This document shows positions 46,740 through 54,621 of a stretch of DNA of 64,000 nucleotides, in pieces. The DNA comes from Clostridium paridis (GTDB taxonomy: Bacteria; Bacillota; Clostridia; Clostridiales; Clostridiaceae). The position numbers were made by a program, and so were the translations under genes. The notes under the pieces were generated by a model. That model searched no databases, had not been told where the DNA came from, and saw only the letters and a list, made by a program, of their open reading frames with translations. Positions within the stretch are counted from its first letter, which is position 1. Each line of letters starts with the position of its first letter. The DNA lies in the NCBI RefSeq assembly GCF_016765615.1, contig NZ_JAESWA010000022.1:1-64000 (forward strand). Reading direction: 5' to 3'.

Positions 46740-46770
46740 TTGACTCTAACGTTACGTTATAGCTTAATAT
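46740..46770 (+). promoter_or_regulatory. MerR-type promoter (19-bp spacer), rightward
   Basis: TTGACT (46740-46745), 19 bases, TAATAT (46765-46770). The spacer contains the perfect dyad TAACGT-T-ACGTTA. Confidence 0.82.
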
Positions 46771-46859
46771 AATATTAGAGCTAGAATATATTGTCAAAAA
46801 CTCATTGCCGGCAAAGCGTTAGATAATACTAACTCTCAAATCAAAATTGGAGGTAATTT

Positions 46860-47741
46860 ATGCGAACAGTAAAGGAAGTATCAGAACTAACAGGAGTAAG
46901 TGTACGTACACTACACTATTATGATGAAATAGGATTATTAAAACCAAGTGAGGTTACAGATTCAGGTTATAGACTTTATGATGATGAAGCTCTTGAAACC
47001 TTACATCAAGTTCTATTTTTCAAAGAACTTGACGTTCCTTTAAAAGAAATTAAAAATATTATGTCTAACCCCAATTTTGATAAAAAACAAGCTCTAAAGA
47101 ATCAAAAAAAGCTGCTTACTATAAAAAGAGATAGATTAAATGATTTAATAGGGCTTATAAATAAACGAATAAAAGGAGAGAATGCAATGAGTTTCAAAGA
47201 ATTCGATATGAGTGAATATTTTAGTGTATTAGAAGAGTTTAAAAATGGTCATGAAGATGAAGTTATAAAATATTATGGCAGTAAAGATGAATTTAATGAA
47301 TTTATTGAGAAATGTAAATCTAATGAAGAAGATATTGCTAAAATGGCTATAAAGCAGTTTGGCAGTATAGAAAAATATACAGAAGCCATGAAAAACAACC
47401 TTAATAATTTCTCAAGTATAATGGATCAATATGATACGTTTAAGAAAGATTATTTGGAAGAAAGTATGCAAAAGTCAGAAGAACTTTATAATAAACTTAC
47501 AGCTGACTTGAACAAAGATCCTAAATCAGAAGAAGTACAAAAAATTGTTTGTGAAATAGATACTATGACTAAGGAAAATTATAAATTTTTAAAAATGAAT
47601 ATGGGAGAAAACCATTGGGGACTTATGGCTGATTTTTATTTATCAAAGCCTACGTATATTAAAGTTAATGATCAAAAATATGGTATTGGTGCATCAAAGT
47701 TTATTGGTGAAGCTTTAAAATATTATTCTGAAAGTCATTAA
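46860..47741 (+). CDS. TipA-like MerR regulator with TipAS antibiotic-recognition domain
   Basis: 293 residues. MerR HTH (about 1-70, VSELTGVSVRTLHYYDEIGL) and helical linker, then a C-terminal TipAS-like all-helical domain (about 118-293) with MAIKQFGSIEKY, ANDP-like helices and the end SKPTYIKVNDQKYGIGASKF. TipA proteins trap thiopeptide-type antibiotics and activate their own promoter. An internal ATG after AAAGGAGAG at about 47187 would give the TipAS domain alone, as known for tipA. GGAGG precedes the first ATG. Confidence 0.9.
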   Translation: MRTVKEVSELTGVSVRTLHYYDEIGLLKPSEVTDSGYRLYDDEALETLHQVLFFKELDVPLKEIKNIMSNPNFDKKQALKNQKKLLTIKRDRLNDLIGLINKRIKGENAMSFKEFDMSEYFSVLEEFKNGHEDEVIKYYGSKDEFNEFIEKCKSNEEDIAKMAIKQFGSIEKYTEAMKNNLNNFSSIMDQYDTFKKDYLEESMQKSEELYNKLTADLNKDPKSEEVQKIVCEIDTMTKENYKFLKMNMGENHWGLMADFYLSKPTYIKVNDQKYGIGASKFIGEALKYYSESH

Positions 47742-47761
47742 TTGATTTTGTTTATTAAAAT

Positions 47762-47805
47762 AGCCACATTAAGCTAATAAGATTATTCTTTAGCTTAATG
47801 TGGCT
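47762..47805. terminator. Bidirectional terminator
   Basis: Perfect 16-bp arms AGCCACATTAAGCTAA / TTAGCTTAATGTGGCT with a 12-base loop. Confidence 0.9.
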
Positions 47806-47810
47806 TAAAA

Positions 47811-48413
47811 TTATATATCTAAACTTTGATTAAATCTAATTACTCTCCATGAATTTAGTTTTTTATCGAATTCAAATTCCATTATGCCACACATCTCAAC
47901 CTTAAATAGATGTCTTTTATATACTGGAAGTTGTAATAAATTACACATTAAGAGTCTTATATATCCTTCATGACTAACTAAAAGAACGTTTTTATTATCC
48001 TTTTTAAGTTCTTCTAGAAGTTCATCTTGCCTTTTCTTTACCTCTTCTCCTGTTTCCCCCTCAGGAAATCTCACATCTTTTGCGTATGTAAAAAAGTCAT
48101 TCCAGAAATCTGGATATTTTTCTATTATTTCTTCATCACTCAAGGATTCAATTATTCCATTATCTATTTCATTTAATCTTTTATCTCTAATTATTTCTAA
48201 TCCTTCATTTTCTGCAACATATTTAGCTGTTTGAAACGCTCTTAAATATTCACTAGCAATAATTTTATCAACTTTCTCATATTTAAAATAGTCTACTAAT
48301 CTTTTAGCTTTTTCTACTCCTTCATCACTTAAAGGTGAATCCTGATGTTTAAGTTTATCATTATAATAATCTCCAAACTCTTTACTAGCATGTCTAACTA
48401 TAAAAATCCTCAT
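47811..48413 (-). CDS. Histidine phosphatase (phosphoglycerate mutase-like)
   Basis: About 200 residues. The catalytic RHG-type motif is altered to VRHASKEFGD, the middle reads ASEYLRAFQTAKYVAE, and the second His is in LLVSHEGYIRLLM. Expected to dephosphorylate a small metabolite or act as a cofactor-dependent mutase; CobC-like or general phosphatase roles are both possible. The ATG at 48413 is chosen because GGGGG lies nearby; the upstream start lacks a site. Confidence 0.88.
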   Translation of the reverse strand: MRIFIVRHASKEFGDYYNDKLKHQDSPLSDEGVEKAKRLVDYFKYEKVDKIIASEYLRAFQTAKYVAENEGLEIIRDKRLNEIDNGIIESLSDEEIIEKYPDFWNDFFTYAKDVRFPEGETGEEVKKRQDELLEELKKDNKNVLLVSHEGYIRLLMCNLLQLPVYKRHLFKVEMCGIMEFEFDKKLNSWRVIRFNQSLDI

Positions 48414-48502
48414 TTTAATCCCCCACAACCTATATATTTTGTAACCTATTACATATTATTTAAATTAAATAAAAATATTCTCATTACATTATTTTTATAA
48501 AA

Positions 48503-48530
48503 AAATAAGTCCTTTTCCTAGGACTTATTT
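48503..48530 (-). terminator. Terminator overlapping small-gene stop
   Basis: Perfect 10-bp stem AAATAAGTCC / GGACTTATTT with an eight-base loop and a T-run on the minus strand. Confidence 0.8.
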
Positions 48531-48695
48531 CTTAAAACTATTATTATTTTGTTTTAAATCTACCATTCCGCTTAACATGTCGCCAATTGAATCTAGAACC
48601 CTAACATTTTCCTCTAGCACCTTTAAATCTTGCTCTAATTCTTTTTTGTTCTGATTACCTTGAATACTCAATTCGTTAAATGATATTTCATCCAT
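48525..48695 (-). CDS. Small acidic hypothetical protein (56 aa)
   Basis: ATG at 48693-48695 with GGAGTGA seven bases upstream, and a terminator at the stop. The product is a short amphipathic helix protein (DEISFNELSIQGNQNKKELE, then LKVLEENVRVLDSIGDML), reading as a coiled coil. No family is recognised. The good ribosome binding site and terminator make it a credible gene. Confidence 0.7.
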   Translation of the reverse strand: MDEISFNELSIQGNQNKKELEQDLKVLEENVRVLDSIGDMLSGMVDLKQNNNSFKK

Positions 48696-48789
48696 TTAAA
48701 TCACTCCAAACTATATTAATATATATTATTAATAGTTTGATTATTTTAATATTTTATATTCATGGGTCGTAATAACAGTTAAATTTAAA

Positions 48790-48969
48790 TTATTTTTTAT
48801 TTCTAAGACGATGCATACTAAAATTAATTATTGATGATAAAATCATTGAAGTCCATCCTATTATCCAATACTCATCAAACCCACCACTAAGCATTGCAAT
48901 TAAAATACATATCACTGCAACAAATAAAGTGGCTATTCTTAGAATATTTAAAAACTTATTTGTTTTCAA
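48790..48969 (-). CDS. Small two-helix membrane protein (59 aa)
   Basis: TTG start at 48967-48969 preceded by AGGTGG at six bases. Two hydrophobic segments (about residues 11-29 and 34-50) and a basic tail MHRLRNKK. It follows the DUF2812 gene by 22 bases on the same strand, making it the third member of the PadR operon. Not recognised. Confidence 0.72.
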   Translation of the reverse strand: MKTNKFLNILRIATLFVAVICILIAMLSGGFDEYWIIGWTSMILSSIINFSMHRLRNKK

Positions 48970-48991
48970 GTTAATCCACCTACCTCATAAT

Positions 48992-49606
48992 CTACATTTC
49001 TTTTCGTCTTCTATATAAAAGCTCTGCTTTTACTGCACATAAAATATAAGTAATTATGAGAAGTGGGATTAACAACCAAATAAAACCTCTTGAAATTGCA
49101 AAAGGTGTTTCAAATAAGAAATGTCTCCAAAAGGTAAAACCACTCATTTCCCACAGCCCAGGTGTAAAGTATAATAGCTTAGGATTCATCATTGCATTAA
49201 CATTAATAGACCTAAAAGAATTTAAAAATCCTAAAAGTGGCAAGTATACAATAGCTAATGATGCCCACATATTAGATAGCCTTTTATATTTTCCCGCCTT
49301 AGACATAGCATCTGAGAAAATATCTTCTTGGCTATTTTCACTCACTTTCTTAAAATACTGAGCTCCATAAAATTTACTACCAGCTATATGCTTCCAACCA
49401 CTATCTTCAAATAAGGTGGTATAATCAATGAAATCTTCTTGATTATTAAACTTTCTAAAATCAATTCTTATAATTGCATCCTCTGGCTTAACTTTTCTAA
49501 ATTTATACGTAAATATTACATCCTCTAATTCATAACCTTTTTTAGCCATATCATTTAACCATTTTTCTTCTTTATCATAATCAATAAAAAACTTTATTTT
49601 TCTCAC
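48992..49606 (-). CDS. DUF2812 membrane protein
   Basis: 204 residues. The soluble N-terminal DUF2812 domain (about 1-100) reads MRKIKFFIDYDKEEKWLNDM, KKGYELEDV and FRKFNNQEDFIDY; two or three membrane helices follow between 115 and 200. GTG start seven bases after GGGGG. It is typically found beside a PadR gene, as here (16 bases downstream). Function unknown. Confidence 0.85.
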   Translation of the reverse strand: MRKIKFFIDYDKEEKWLNDMAKKGYELEDVIFTYKFRKVKPEDAIIRIDFRKFNNQEDFIDYTTLFEDSGWKHIAGSKFYGAQYFKKVSENSQEDIFSDAMSKAGKYKRLSNMWASLAIVYLPLLGFLNSFRSINVNAMMNPKLLYFTPGLWEMSGFTFWRHFLFETPFAISRGFIWLLIPLLIITYILCAVKAELLYRRRKEM

Positions 49607-49622
49607 ATCAATACCCCCTTAA

Positions 49623-49937
49623 TTACAATTTCATCAGTTCTTTTGTCACACTAACCATTCTGATCATTCTTTCATAGTCAAGCTTTAATATTTCTCTTCC
49701 CTTATCCGTTATTACATAAACCTTTCGTCTGCTATCATCACTTTTAACTGATTCTATAAGCTTTTGCTTTTGTAAATTTTCTAAAGCTCCATAAAGGGTA
49801 CCTGCGGCTATCTTTACTTGTTCATTACTTAATTCTTCAATCTTTTGCATAATAAGATATCCATGTGAAGGTTCTATTAATGCTAAAAGAATGTAATAAG
49901 TTGTTTCTGTTAATGGTAAGTTTTTATCTCTATTCAT
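49623..49937 (-). CDS. PadR-family transcriptional regulator
   Basis: 104 residues with the PadR winged helix: TTYYILLALIEPSHGYLI, AAGTLYGALENLQKQKLIE and DSRRKVYVITDKGREIL. GGAGG precedes the ATG. It heads the operon PadR - DUF2812 - 59-aa protein; a 16-bp palindrome at 49958-49973 is the likely operator. Confidence 0.92.
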   Translation of the reverse strand: MNRDKNLPLTETTYYILLALIEPSHGYLIMQKIEELSNEQVKIAAGTLYGALENLQKQKLIESVKSDDSRRKVYVITDKGREILKLDYERMIRMVSVTKELMKL

Positions 49938-49957
49938 AGTTCCTCCAAATAGTAAGT

Positions 49958-49973
49958 TAAACTATATAGTTTA
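49958..49973. promoter_or_regulatory. Palindromic operator upstream of PadR gene
   Basis: TAAACTATATAGTTTA, a perfect 16-bp palindrome 21 bases before the ATG. A second diverged copy of the AGTTATA/TAACTATA type follows at about 49978-50010. Confidence 0.65.
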
Positions 49974-50053
49974 CCTGTATAGTTATATTATATACAGTCT
50001 AACTATATATTGTCAACATATGGATATATTGATTTATTTTAGCATAAAAAAAA

Positions 50054-50071
50054 CAGAGACTGCCGTCTCTG
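50054..50071 (-). terminator. Terminator of the six-gene operon
   Basis: Perfect 7-bp stem CAGAGAC / GTCTCTG with a four-base loop and eight T residues on the minus strand, 11 bases past the last stop. Confidence 0.9.
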
Positions 50072-50081
50072 CCTTAATATA

Positions 50082-50924
50082 CTATACTTCAACTTTCATT
50101 CCATCATATGCAAATAGTATTCCATCATATTGTTCTTGAAATTTTAAATAGTCATCATATGACTTGCCCCAATCTTCTTCCAGATGTGTTATAATAACTT
50201 TCTTAATTTTATATTGATTTTTTAGATCTTCAATTTCATTCATTCTGAAAAGTTCACTAAATATATTACTCTCATTATTCAATATGTAGCCATCCTTAAG
50301 CTCATCTCCAACAATTGTATTTCCAATTATCATAACATCAGCATCCATAAATATATTATTTATAGGAAATGGCTTAACATCACAGGGTGCATATATAACT
50401 TTTTTATTCTTTTCTTCAAATACAAATACTGTTGCAACTCCAGCTTTAATAAATGTTAATTTAATTTGATCTAAGTATATATGCTCTTCTATAACTTCTC
50501 TTTTAATTAAATTTCTGACTTTTTCATAGTAATCTAAATATGAACCATACTTAGATTTTATAGAATTTATATCTTCCATTACATGTTTCATAGCATGTAC
50601 CATTATAGCGTTTGAGCATTCCTTCTTCTCTGCTACTTCAAACCAATTAAGTCTTAAATGCTCAAACACTCTCATTCCAAGCACATGATCAGGATCCATA
50701 TGGCTAAATAACACTTTATTTACCTCTTTAATATTAGAATAATTAAGGGCATGGACTATATCCTCAGGCGTATCAACTAATAATTCTATATCCTCAAGAT
50801 ATAAACTACAGCCATATCTTGAATATGGTTTTCCCTTTTCTCTTGCTTCTACACACACCTTACACTGACATAAAGGTTTAGGCAATGCTACACATCCTCC
50901 ACTACCTAGGATTGTAAAATTCAT
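50082..50924 (-). CDS. PhnP-like metallo-beta-lactamase fold hydrolase
   Basis: 280 residues. The N-terminus carries CQCKVCVEA, as in PhnP cyclic-phosphate diesterases, and FSHMDPDHVLG is the main metal motif. VIIGNTIVGD and VIITHLEEDWGKSYDDY resemble later ligands. Hydrolyses a phosphodiester or related ester, substrate unknown. AGGAGG precedes the ATG. Last gene of the six-gene operon starting at 53472. Confidence 0.85.
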   Translation of the reverse strand: MNFTILGSGGCVALPKPLCQCKVCVEAREKGKPYSRYGCSLYLEDIELLVDTPEDIVHALNYSNIKEVNKVLFSHMDPDHVLGMRVFEHLRLNWFEVAEKKECSNAIMVHAMKHVMEDINSIKSKYGSYLDYYEKVRNLIKREVIEEHIYLDQIKLTFIKAGVATVFVFEEKNKKVIYAPCDVKPFPINNIFMDADVMIIGNTIVGDELKDGYILNNESNIFSELFRMNEIEDLKNQYKIKKVIITHLEEDWGKSYDDYLKFQEQYDGILFAYDGMKVEV

Positions 50925-50938
50925 TTATGTTCCTCCTA

Positions 50939-51253
50939 TTACCTGTCTTTTGTATTTATAGTTCTTAACTTTAAAAACATATCTTTACCATCTGCCCAAT
51001 TTTTCAAATTTATTAACCTTTCACCATTATCACCATGTTCTTCATCGTTATACGCATCTATTAGCTTTTCACATGGTACACTTGTACAGTGACCACAATG
51101 ACTAAAGCCTTTTTCTATTGAACAACTTGCAATTGAACATTTTCCCCAGAAAGGTTGTCCTTTACTTTTTTGACAACCTGGGCAATTTGTCTTTTCCTTC
51201 CACTCGCAAACTCCACAATAAGTACCACACATTCCTATCAAATCTTTGTCCAT
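50939..51253 (-). CDS. Cysteine-rich DUF3795 protein
   Basis: About 104 residues with many cysteines: MCGTYCGVCEW, NCPGCQ, CSIASC and HCGHCTSVPCEKL, the DUF3795 pattern (probably zinc or iron-sulfur binding). The ATG at 51253 is chosen because GGGAG lies seven bases upstream and it clears the end of the gene before it. Operon member between the DUF1349 and PhnP-like genes. Confidence 0.85.
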   Translation of the reverse strand: MDKDLIGMCGTYCGVCEWKEKTNCPGCQKSKGQPFWGKCSIASCSIEKGFSHCGHCTSVPCEKLIDAYNDEEHGDNGERLINLKNWADGKDMFLKLRTINTKDR

Positions 51254-51257
51254 AACC

Positions 51258-51845
51258 TTACTCCCTCTCCCATAAACATTCACTTATAGTTAATTCAGAA
51301 AATACTGCTTCAAAACTTGAATATGAAGGACTACAAGCATATATTCCAATGTTAATTTCTTTACTTCCCTCAAACAAATGAAAAATTCTCATTTGCTTAA
51401 ATACTTTACCGTCGTATGAATTTTCAATACAAAAATCACTTTCTCTACGACTTAATCTATAATACATTGTTTTTATATTTCCATCTATATCAGTAGTTGC
51501 CCAATCAGAATATCCATTATTAGTAACTACACTACCTAGCCTTTGATATTCATCATTCTCATACTCAATTGAAGCCTTAAACCAGTTGTCTGAGTTTTGA
51601 TAAATAATGACTCCGCATTGATCAAATAACTTTTTACTATTGAAATCTGTCCTTATTGTAAATGAAAAATATTTTTCTTCTGTTTTAATTAATAATGCTG
51701 GAGCATTATCATTCCTAAAGCCATAATAAGTTCTTTGCCAAAAATCTGTATTAGGATCTGTTGTAATAATAATCTTATCCTTATTTACTTCATGATTTTT
51801 GGGCTCATTAATCCAGAAACAATTACTTAAATCAAAATTAAACAT
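51258..51845 (-). CDS. DUF1349 (concanavalin-like) protein
   Basis: 195 residues: DFWQRTYYGFRNDNAPALL, FDQCGVIIYQNSDNWFKASI and NIGIYACSPSYSSFEAVFSE match the DUF1349 jelly-roll family, described in yeast as a regulation-of-enolase protein. Probable carbohydrate-binding fold; no catalytic residue is evident. It starts three bases after the HEAT-repeat gene, showing a tight operon. Confidence 0.88.
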   Translation of the reverse strand: MFNFDLSNCFWINEPKNHEVNKDKIIITTDPNTDFWQRTYYGFRNDNAPALLIKTEEKYFSFTIRTDFNSKKLFDQCGVIIYQNSDNWFKASIEYENDEYQRLGSVVTNNGYSDWATTDIDGNIKTMYYRLSRRESDFCIENSYDGKVFKQMRIFHLFEGSKEINIGIYACSPSYSSFEAVFSELTISECLWERE

Positions 51846-51848
51846 ACT

Positions 51849-52568
51849 TCACCTCTTATAATTATTTATAATATCTAGAGACCTTTTTGCTTCATTTCTT
51901 ATAATTTCATTACTATCACTTTCCATAATATCTTTTAGTATTTTTAGTGTTTTTTCAGTTTTAAAACTTTCTAAGGCTCTAACTATTTTCCACCTTATAA
52001 TTTCATCTTCTCTGTATTTCTCTAAAACCAATATTAGCTCTTCTAAAGCACTGTTCTCAGATACATTATTATAAAAACATATAAATCCAATAGCATCTAT
52101 AGCTTCTCTAATACTTAAAACATAATTGGATTTTAAAACATTTATAAGTTCAGGTAATATCTCTATTCCCATGTGTGATAAAGTCCTTGCAATAATATCT
52201 CTAGGAAGCGGATAACTCTTTTTATTAAATTTCTTAGCAGGTAATTCTCTATATTGGTTATTCCCGATACGCCCTAGGTAATTTACCATAATTTTAGCTG
52301 CTTCAATAGAACCCTGTGATAAGGCTTCACATATTTCAAGCTTTGTATAAAGTTTCTTTTCATCTTCTAACATTTCACAAAACAAATAAATGGTGTCTTT
52401 TTCTAAACCATATATACTCCTAAATAACTTTATTGCAATGGTTCTTTTATATGCTTCTTTAGATTTTAATAGTTCTAATAGTTCATCTTTATTTAAGCTT
52501 AAGTAATTCTCTATTTCTTTTGATTCTACATATCCACGATTTTTTAATTGTTCATCTGAACTTCTCAT
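51849..52568 (-). CDS. HEAT-repeat protein
   Basis: 239 residues of paired helices: KEAYKRTIAIKLFRSIYG, LYTKLEICEALSQGS, IGIEILPELINVLKSNYV and EIIRWKIVRALESFKTEK are successive HEAT-like units. These act as protein-protein scaffolds, also found in DNA alkylation repair-like and phycobilisome lyase-like families. AGGAG before the ATG. Operon member. Confidence 0.8.
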   Translation of the reverse strand: MRSSDEQLKNRGYVESKEIENYLSLNKDELLELLKSKEAYKRTIAIKLFRSIYGLEKDTIYLFCEMLEDEKKLYTKLEICEALSQGSIEAAKIMVNYLGRIGNNQYRELPAKKFNKKSYPLPRDIIARTLSHMGIEILPELINVLKSNYVLSIREAIDAIGFICFYNNVSENSALEELILVLEKYREDEIIRWKIVRALESFKTEKTLKILKDIMESDSNEIIRNEAKRSLDIINNYKR

Positions 52569-52590
52569 TTACTTCTCCTATGTTACATAA

Positions 52591-53004
52591 TTATTGTAAT
52601 TCTTTTAATAGAACCTCAAAATCCCATTTGTTCATTCTACCTTCAAATATACAGTTCATATATTTAGTAGATTCTTTTTCAAATGGTAACCATTCAAATC
52701 TGTCATGCTCATCTGATAAAGTTACTGTACCTTCTTTTATTGTACATAAATAAATAATTCCAGCTATCTGAAAATTATCATCAATATATGTCCAAGTATC
52801 GAGAATCCTTAATGGATTTACCTTTAAACTAAGCTCTTCCTTTATTTCTCTATCTAATGTTTCTTCAGGTGTTTCGCCATATTCTAACCTACCACCAGGT
52901 AATTCAAATAAATTATGATCAACAGATGATTTGTGAACAGCTAGAAATTTATTGTCCTTAATAATTAATGCCTTAGTTGCAAAGTATATTATTTTATTAT
53001 TCAT
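52591..53004 (-). CDS. NUDIX hydrolase
   Basis: 137 residues. The Nudix box GGRLEYGETPEETLDREIKE continuing EL (about 38-60) fits the G-x5-E-x7-REUxEExGU pattern apart from Leu in place of the final Gly. It hydrolyses a nucleoside diphosphate linked to an unknown moiety. AAAGGAG before the ATG, with gaps of three and 22 bases to its neighbours. Confidence 0.9.
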   Translation of the reverse strand: MNNKIIYFATKALIIKDNKFLAVHKSSVDHNLFELPGGRLEYGETPEETLDREIKEELSLKVNPLRILDTWTYIDDNFQIAGIIYLCTIKEGTVTLSDEHDRFEWLPFEKESTKYMNCIFEGRMNKWDFEVLLKELQ

Positions 53005-53007
53005 ATT

Positions 53008-53472
53008 CTACTCCTTTATATATTCCATTGGCGTAAATCTAATTCCATCAACTAATTGTTCAACATCCTTATCCTTAAATCCAAGTGAATGGTAGAAACC
53101 AACTGCATAAGGTGAAGAATTTACAGTAATCTTTATTTCTTGTATTGATTCTTTAACCTTTTCAAATAGTTTTTTCCCAATTCCTTGTTTATGATATTCC
53201 CTATCTACAAAAAGCAAACATATATGATTTACCTTCCTTGTTCCTATAACGCCAATTATTTTGTTATCATCAAAACATCCAAAGAACCTTAAGGCTCCCT
53301 CTTGAAATTCATCCTTTAATGAATCTGATTCAATAAATTTTATAAATGTTTCTACTCCTTCTTCCGGAAAATCAGGAGCTTCAAACTTCATAAAAACTTT
53401 TTTGATAAGCTCTGTGGCATCCTTTAATTCAATTAGCTTTAGTTCTCGAACTTCATATCTAAAATCACTCAT
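53008..53472 (-). CDS. GNAT acetyltransferase
   Basis: 154 residues. The CoA-binding stretch VDREYHKQGIGKKLFEKV (about 92-110), preceded by GVIGTRKVNHICLLF and followed by VNSSPYAVGFYHSLGFK, is typical. First gene of the six-gene operon; AAAGGAG lies before the ATG. Substrate unknown. Confidence 0.88.
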   Translation of the reverse strand: MSDFRYEVRELKLIELKDATELIKKVFMKFEAPDFPEEGVETFIKFIESDSLKDEFQEGALRFFGCFDDNKIIGVIGTRKVNHICLLFVDREYHKQGIGKKLFEKVKESIQEIKITVNSSPYAVGFYHSLGFKDKDVEQLVDGIRFTPMEYIKE

Positions 53473-53687
53473 ATTTACTCCTTTTTAAAAGAAAGCTTTT
53501 TTATTAAATCATAGCAAAATATTCCTTTAATTACAAATTCATGATGTATGGGCATTTGACAAGCTTATTCCATTATTAATTTATAAACTTAATTATTTTT
53601 GATAAATTCTTTTCATTCTTTGCTCCCCCTATTTATTTCTAAAAATAGAATCTATATAATCAAATAAAATGGTAGGGGGGAATACAT

Positions 53688-54551
53688 ATGAGTAATATAA
53701 AAGTAATTATTATGGATGTAGACGGTACATTAACAAATAGTAAAAAAGAAATATCTAAAAAGACAAAAGAAGCTTTAATTAAAGCTCAAAAATTTGGAGC
53801 TATATTGATTCTAGCTTCTGGAAGACCTACGTCAGGATTAATGGATTTTGCTAAAGAATTAAAAATGGATGAAAATCATGGCCTTCTTGTTTCTTTTAAT
53901 GGAGCTAAGGTTGTTGATTGTGAGACAAACGAAACTTTATTTAATGAAACCATGAGTATTGAGCACGGACAAGCTGTACTTGAGCATATGAAAAAATTTG
54001 ATGTTAGTCCTATGATTGACAAAGGCGATTATATGTATGTTAATGATGTTTTTAACAATCAAATAAATAACAATGGTACTTCTATTAATATAATTGAATA
54101 TGAATCTCGTGGCGGGAAATTCAAATTATGCGAGAAAGATGACTTAGCAGCATTTGCTGACTATCCATTAAATAAAATTTTAACTGCTGGAGACCCTGAT
54201 TATCTTAAAGAGCATTATAAGGAAATGATGGAGCCATTTAAAGATTCTTTATGCTGTGTGTTTACAGCACCTTTTTACTTTGAATTTACTGCGGAAGGAA
54301 TTGATAAGGCAAAGGCTTTAGATACAGTGCTAACTCCAATGGGATATAAAAAGGAAGAGATGATAGCTTTTGGTGATGGTCATAATGATGCTTCAATGGT
54401 TAAATATGCTGGTATAGGTGTGGCTATGGCTAATGCAGTAGAGGATTTAAAAGATATTGCTGATGAAATGACTTTATCTAATGAAGAAGATGGTATTGCT
54501 TATACATTAAGCAAGTACTTTGAGAATTTAGATTTAGAGCCAGCAATTTAA
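53688..54551 (+). CDS. Cof-type HAD-IIB phosphatase
   Basis: 287 residues. Nucleophile Asp in IIMDVDGTLTNS, cap domain (about 90-190) with ILASGRPTSGL before it, and the metal site FGDGHNDASMVKYAGIGVAM near the end. Hydrolyses sugar phosphates or flavin nucleotides. GGGGGG-type ribosome binding site before the ATG. Monocistronic, with a terminator behind. Confidence 0.92.
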   Translation: MSNIKVIIMDVDGTLTNSKKEISKKTKEALIKAQKFGAILILASGRPTSGLMDFAKELKMDENHGLLVSFNGAKVVDCETNETLFNETMSIEHGQAVLEHMKKFDVSPMIDKGDYMYVNDVFNNQINNNGTSINIIEYESRGGKFKLCEKDDLAAFADYPLNKILTAGDPDYLKEHYKEMMEPFKDSLCCVFTAPFYFEFTAEGIDKAKALDTVLTPMGYKKEEMIAFGDGHNDASMVKYAGIGVAMANAVEDLKDIADEMTLSNEEDGIAYTLSKYFENLDLEPAI

Positions 54552-54571
54552 ATTCTCATATTAAAATACTA

Positions 54572-54605
54572 AAACTGTTCATGAAATAATCTTCGTGAAC
54601 AGTTT
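54572..54605. terminator. Bidirectional terminator
   Basis: Stem AAACTGTTCA / TGAACAGTTT (perfect 10 bp) with 14 bases between, serving convergent genes. Confidence 0.8.
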
Positions 54606-54621
54606 CTTATTAACAAAATCT

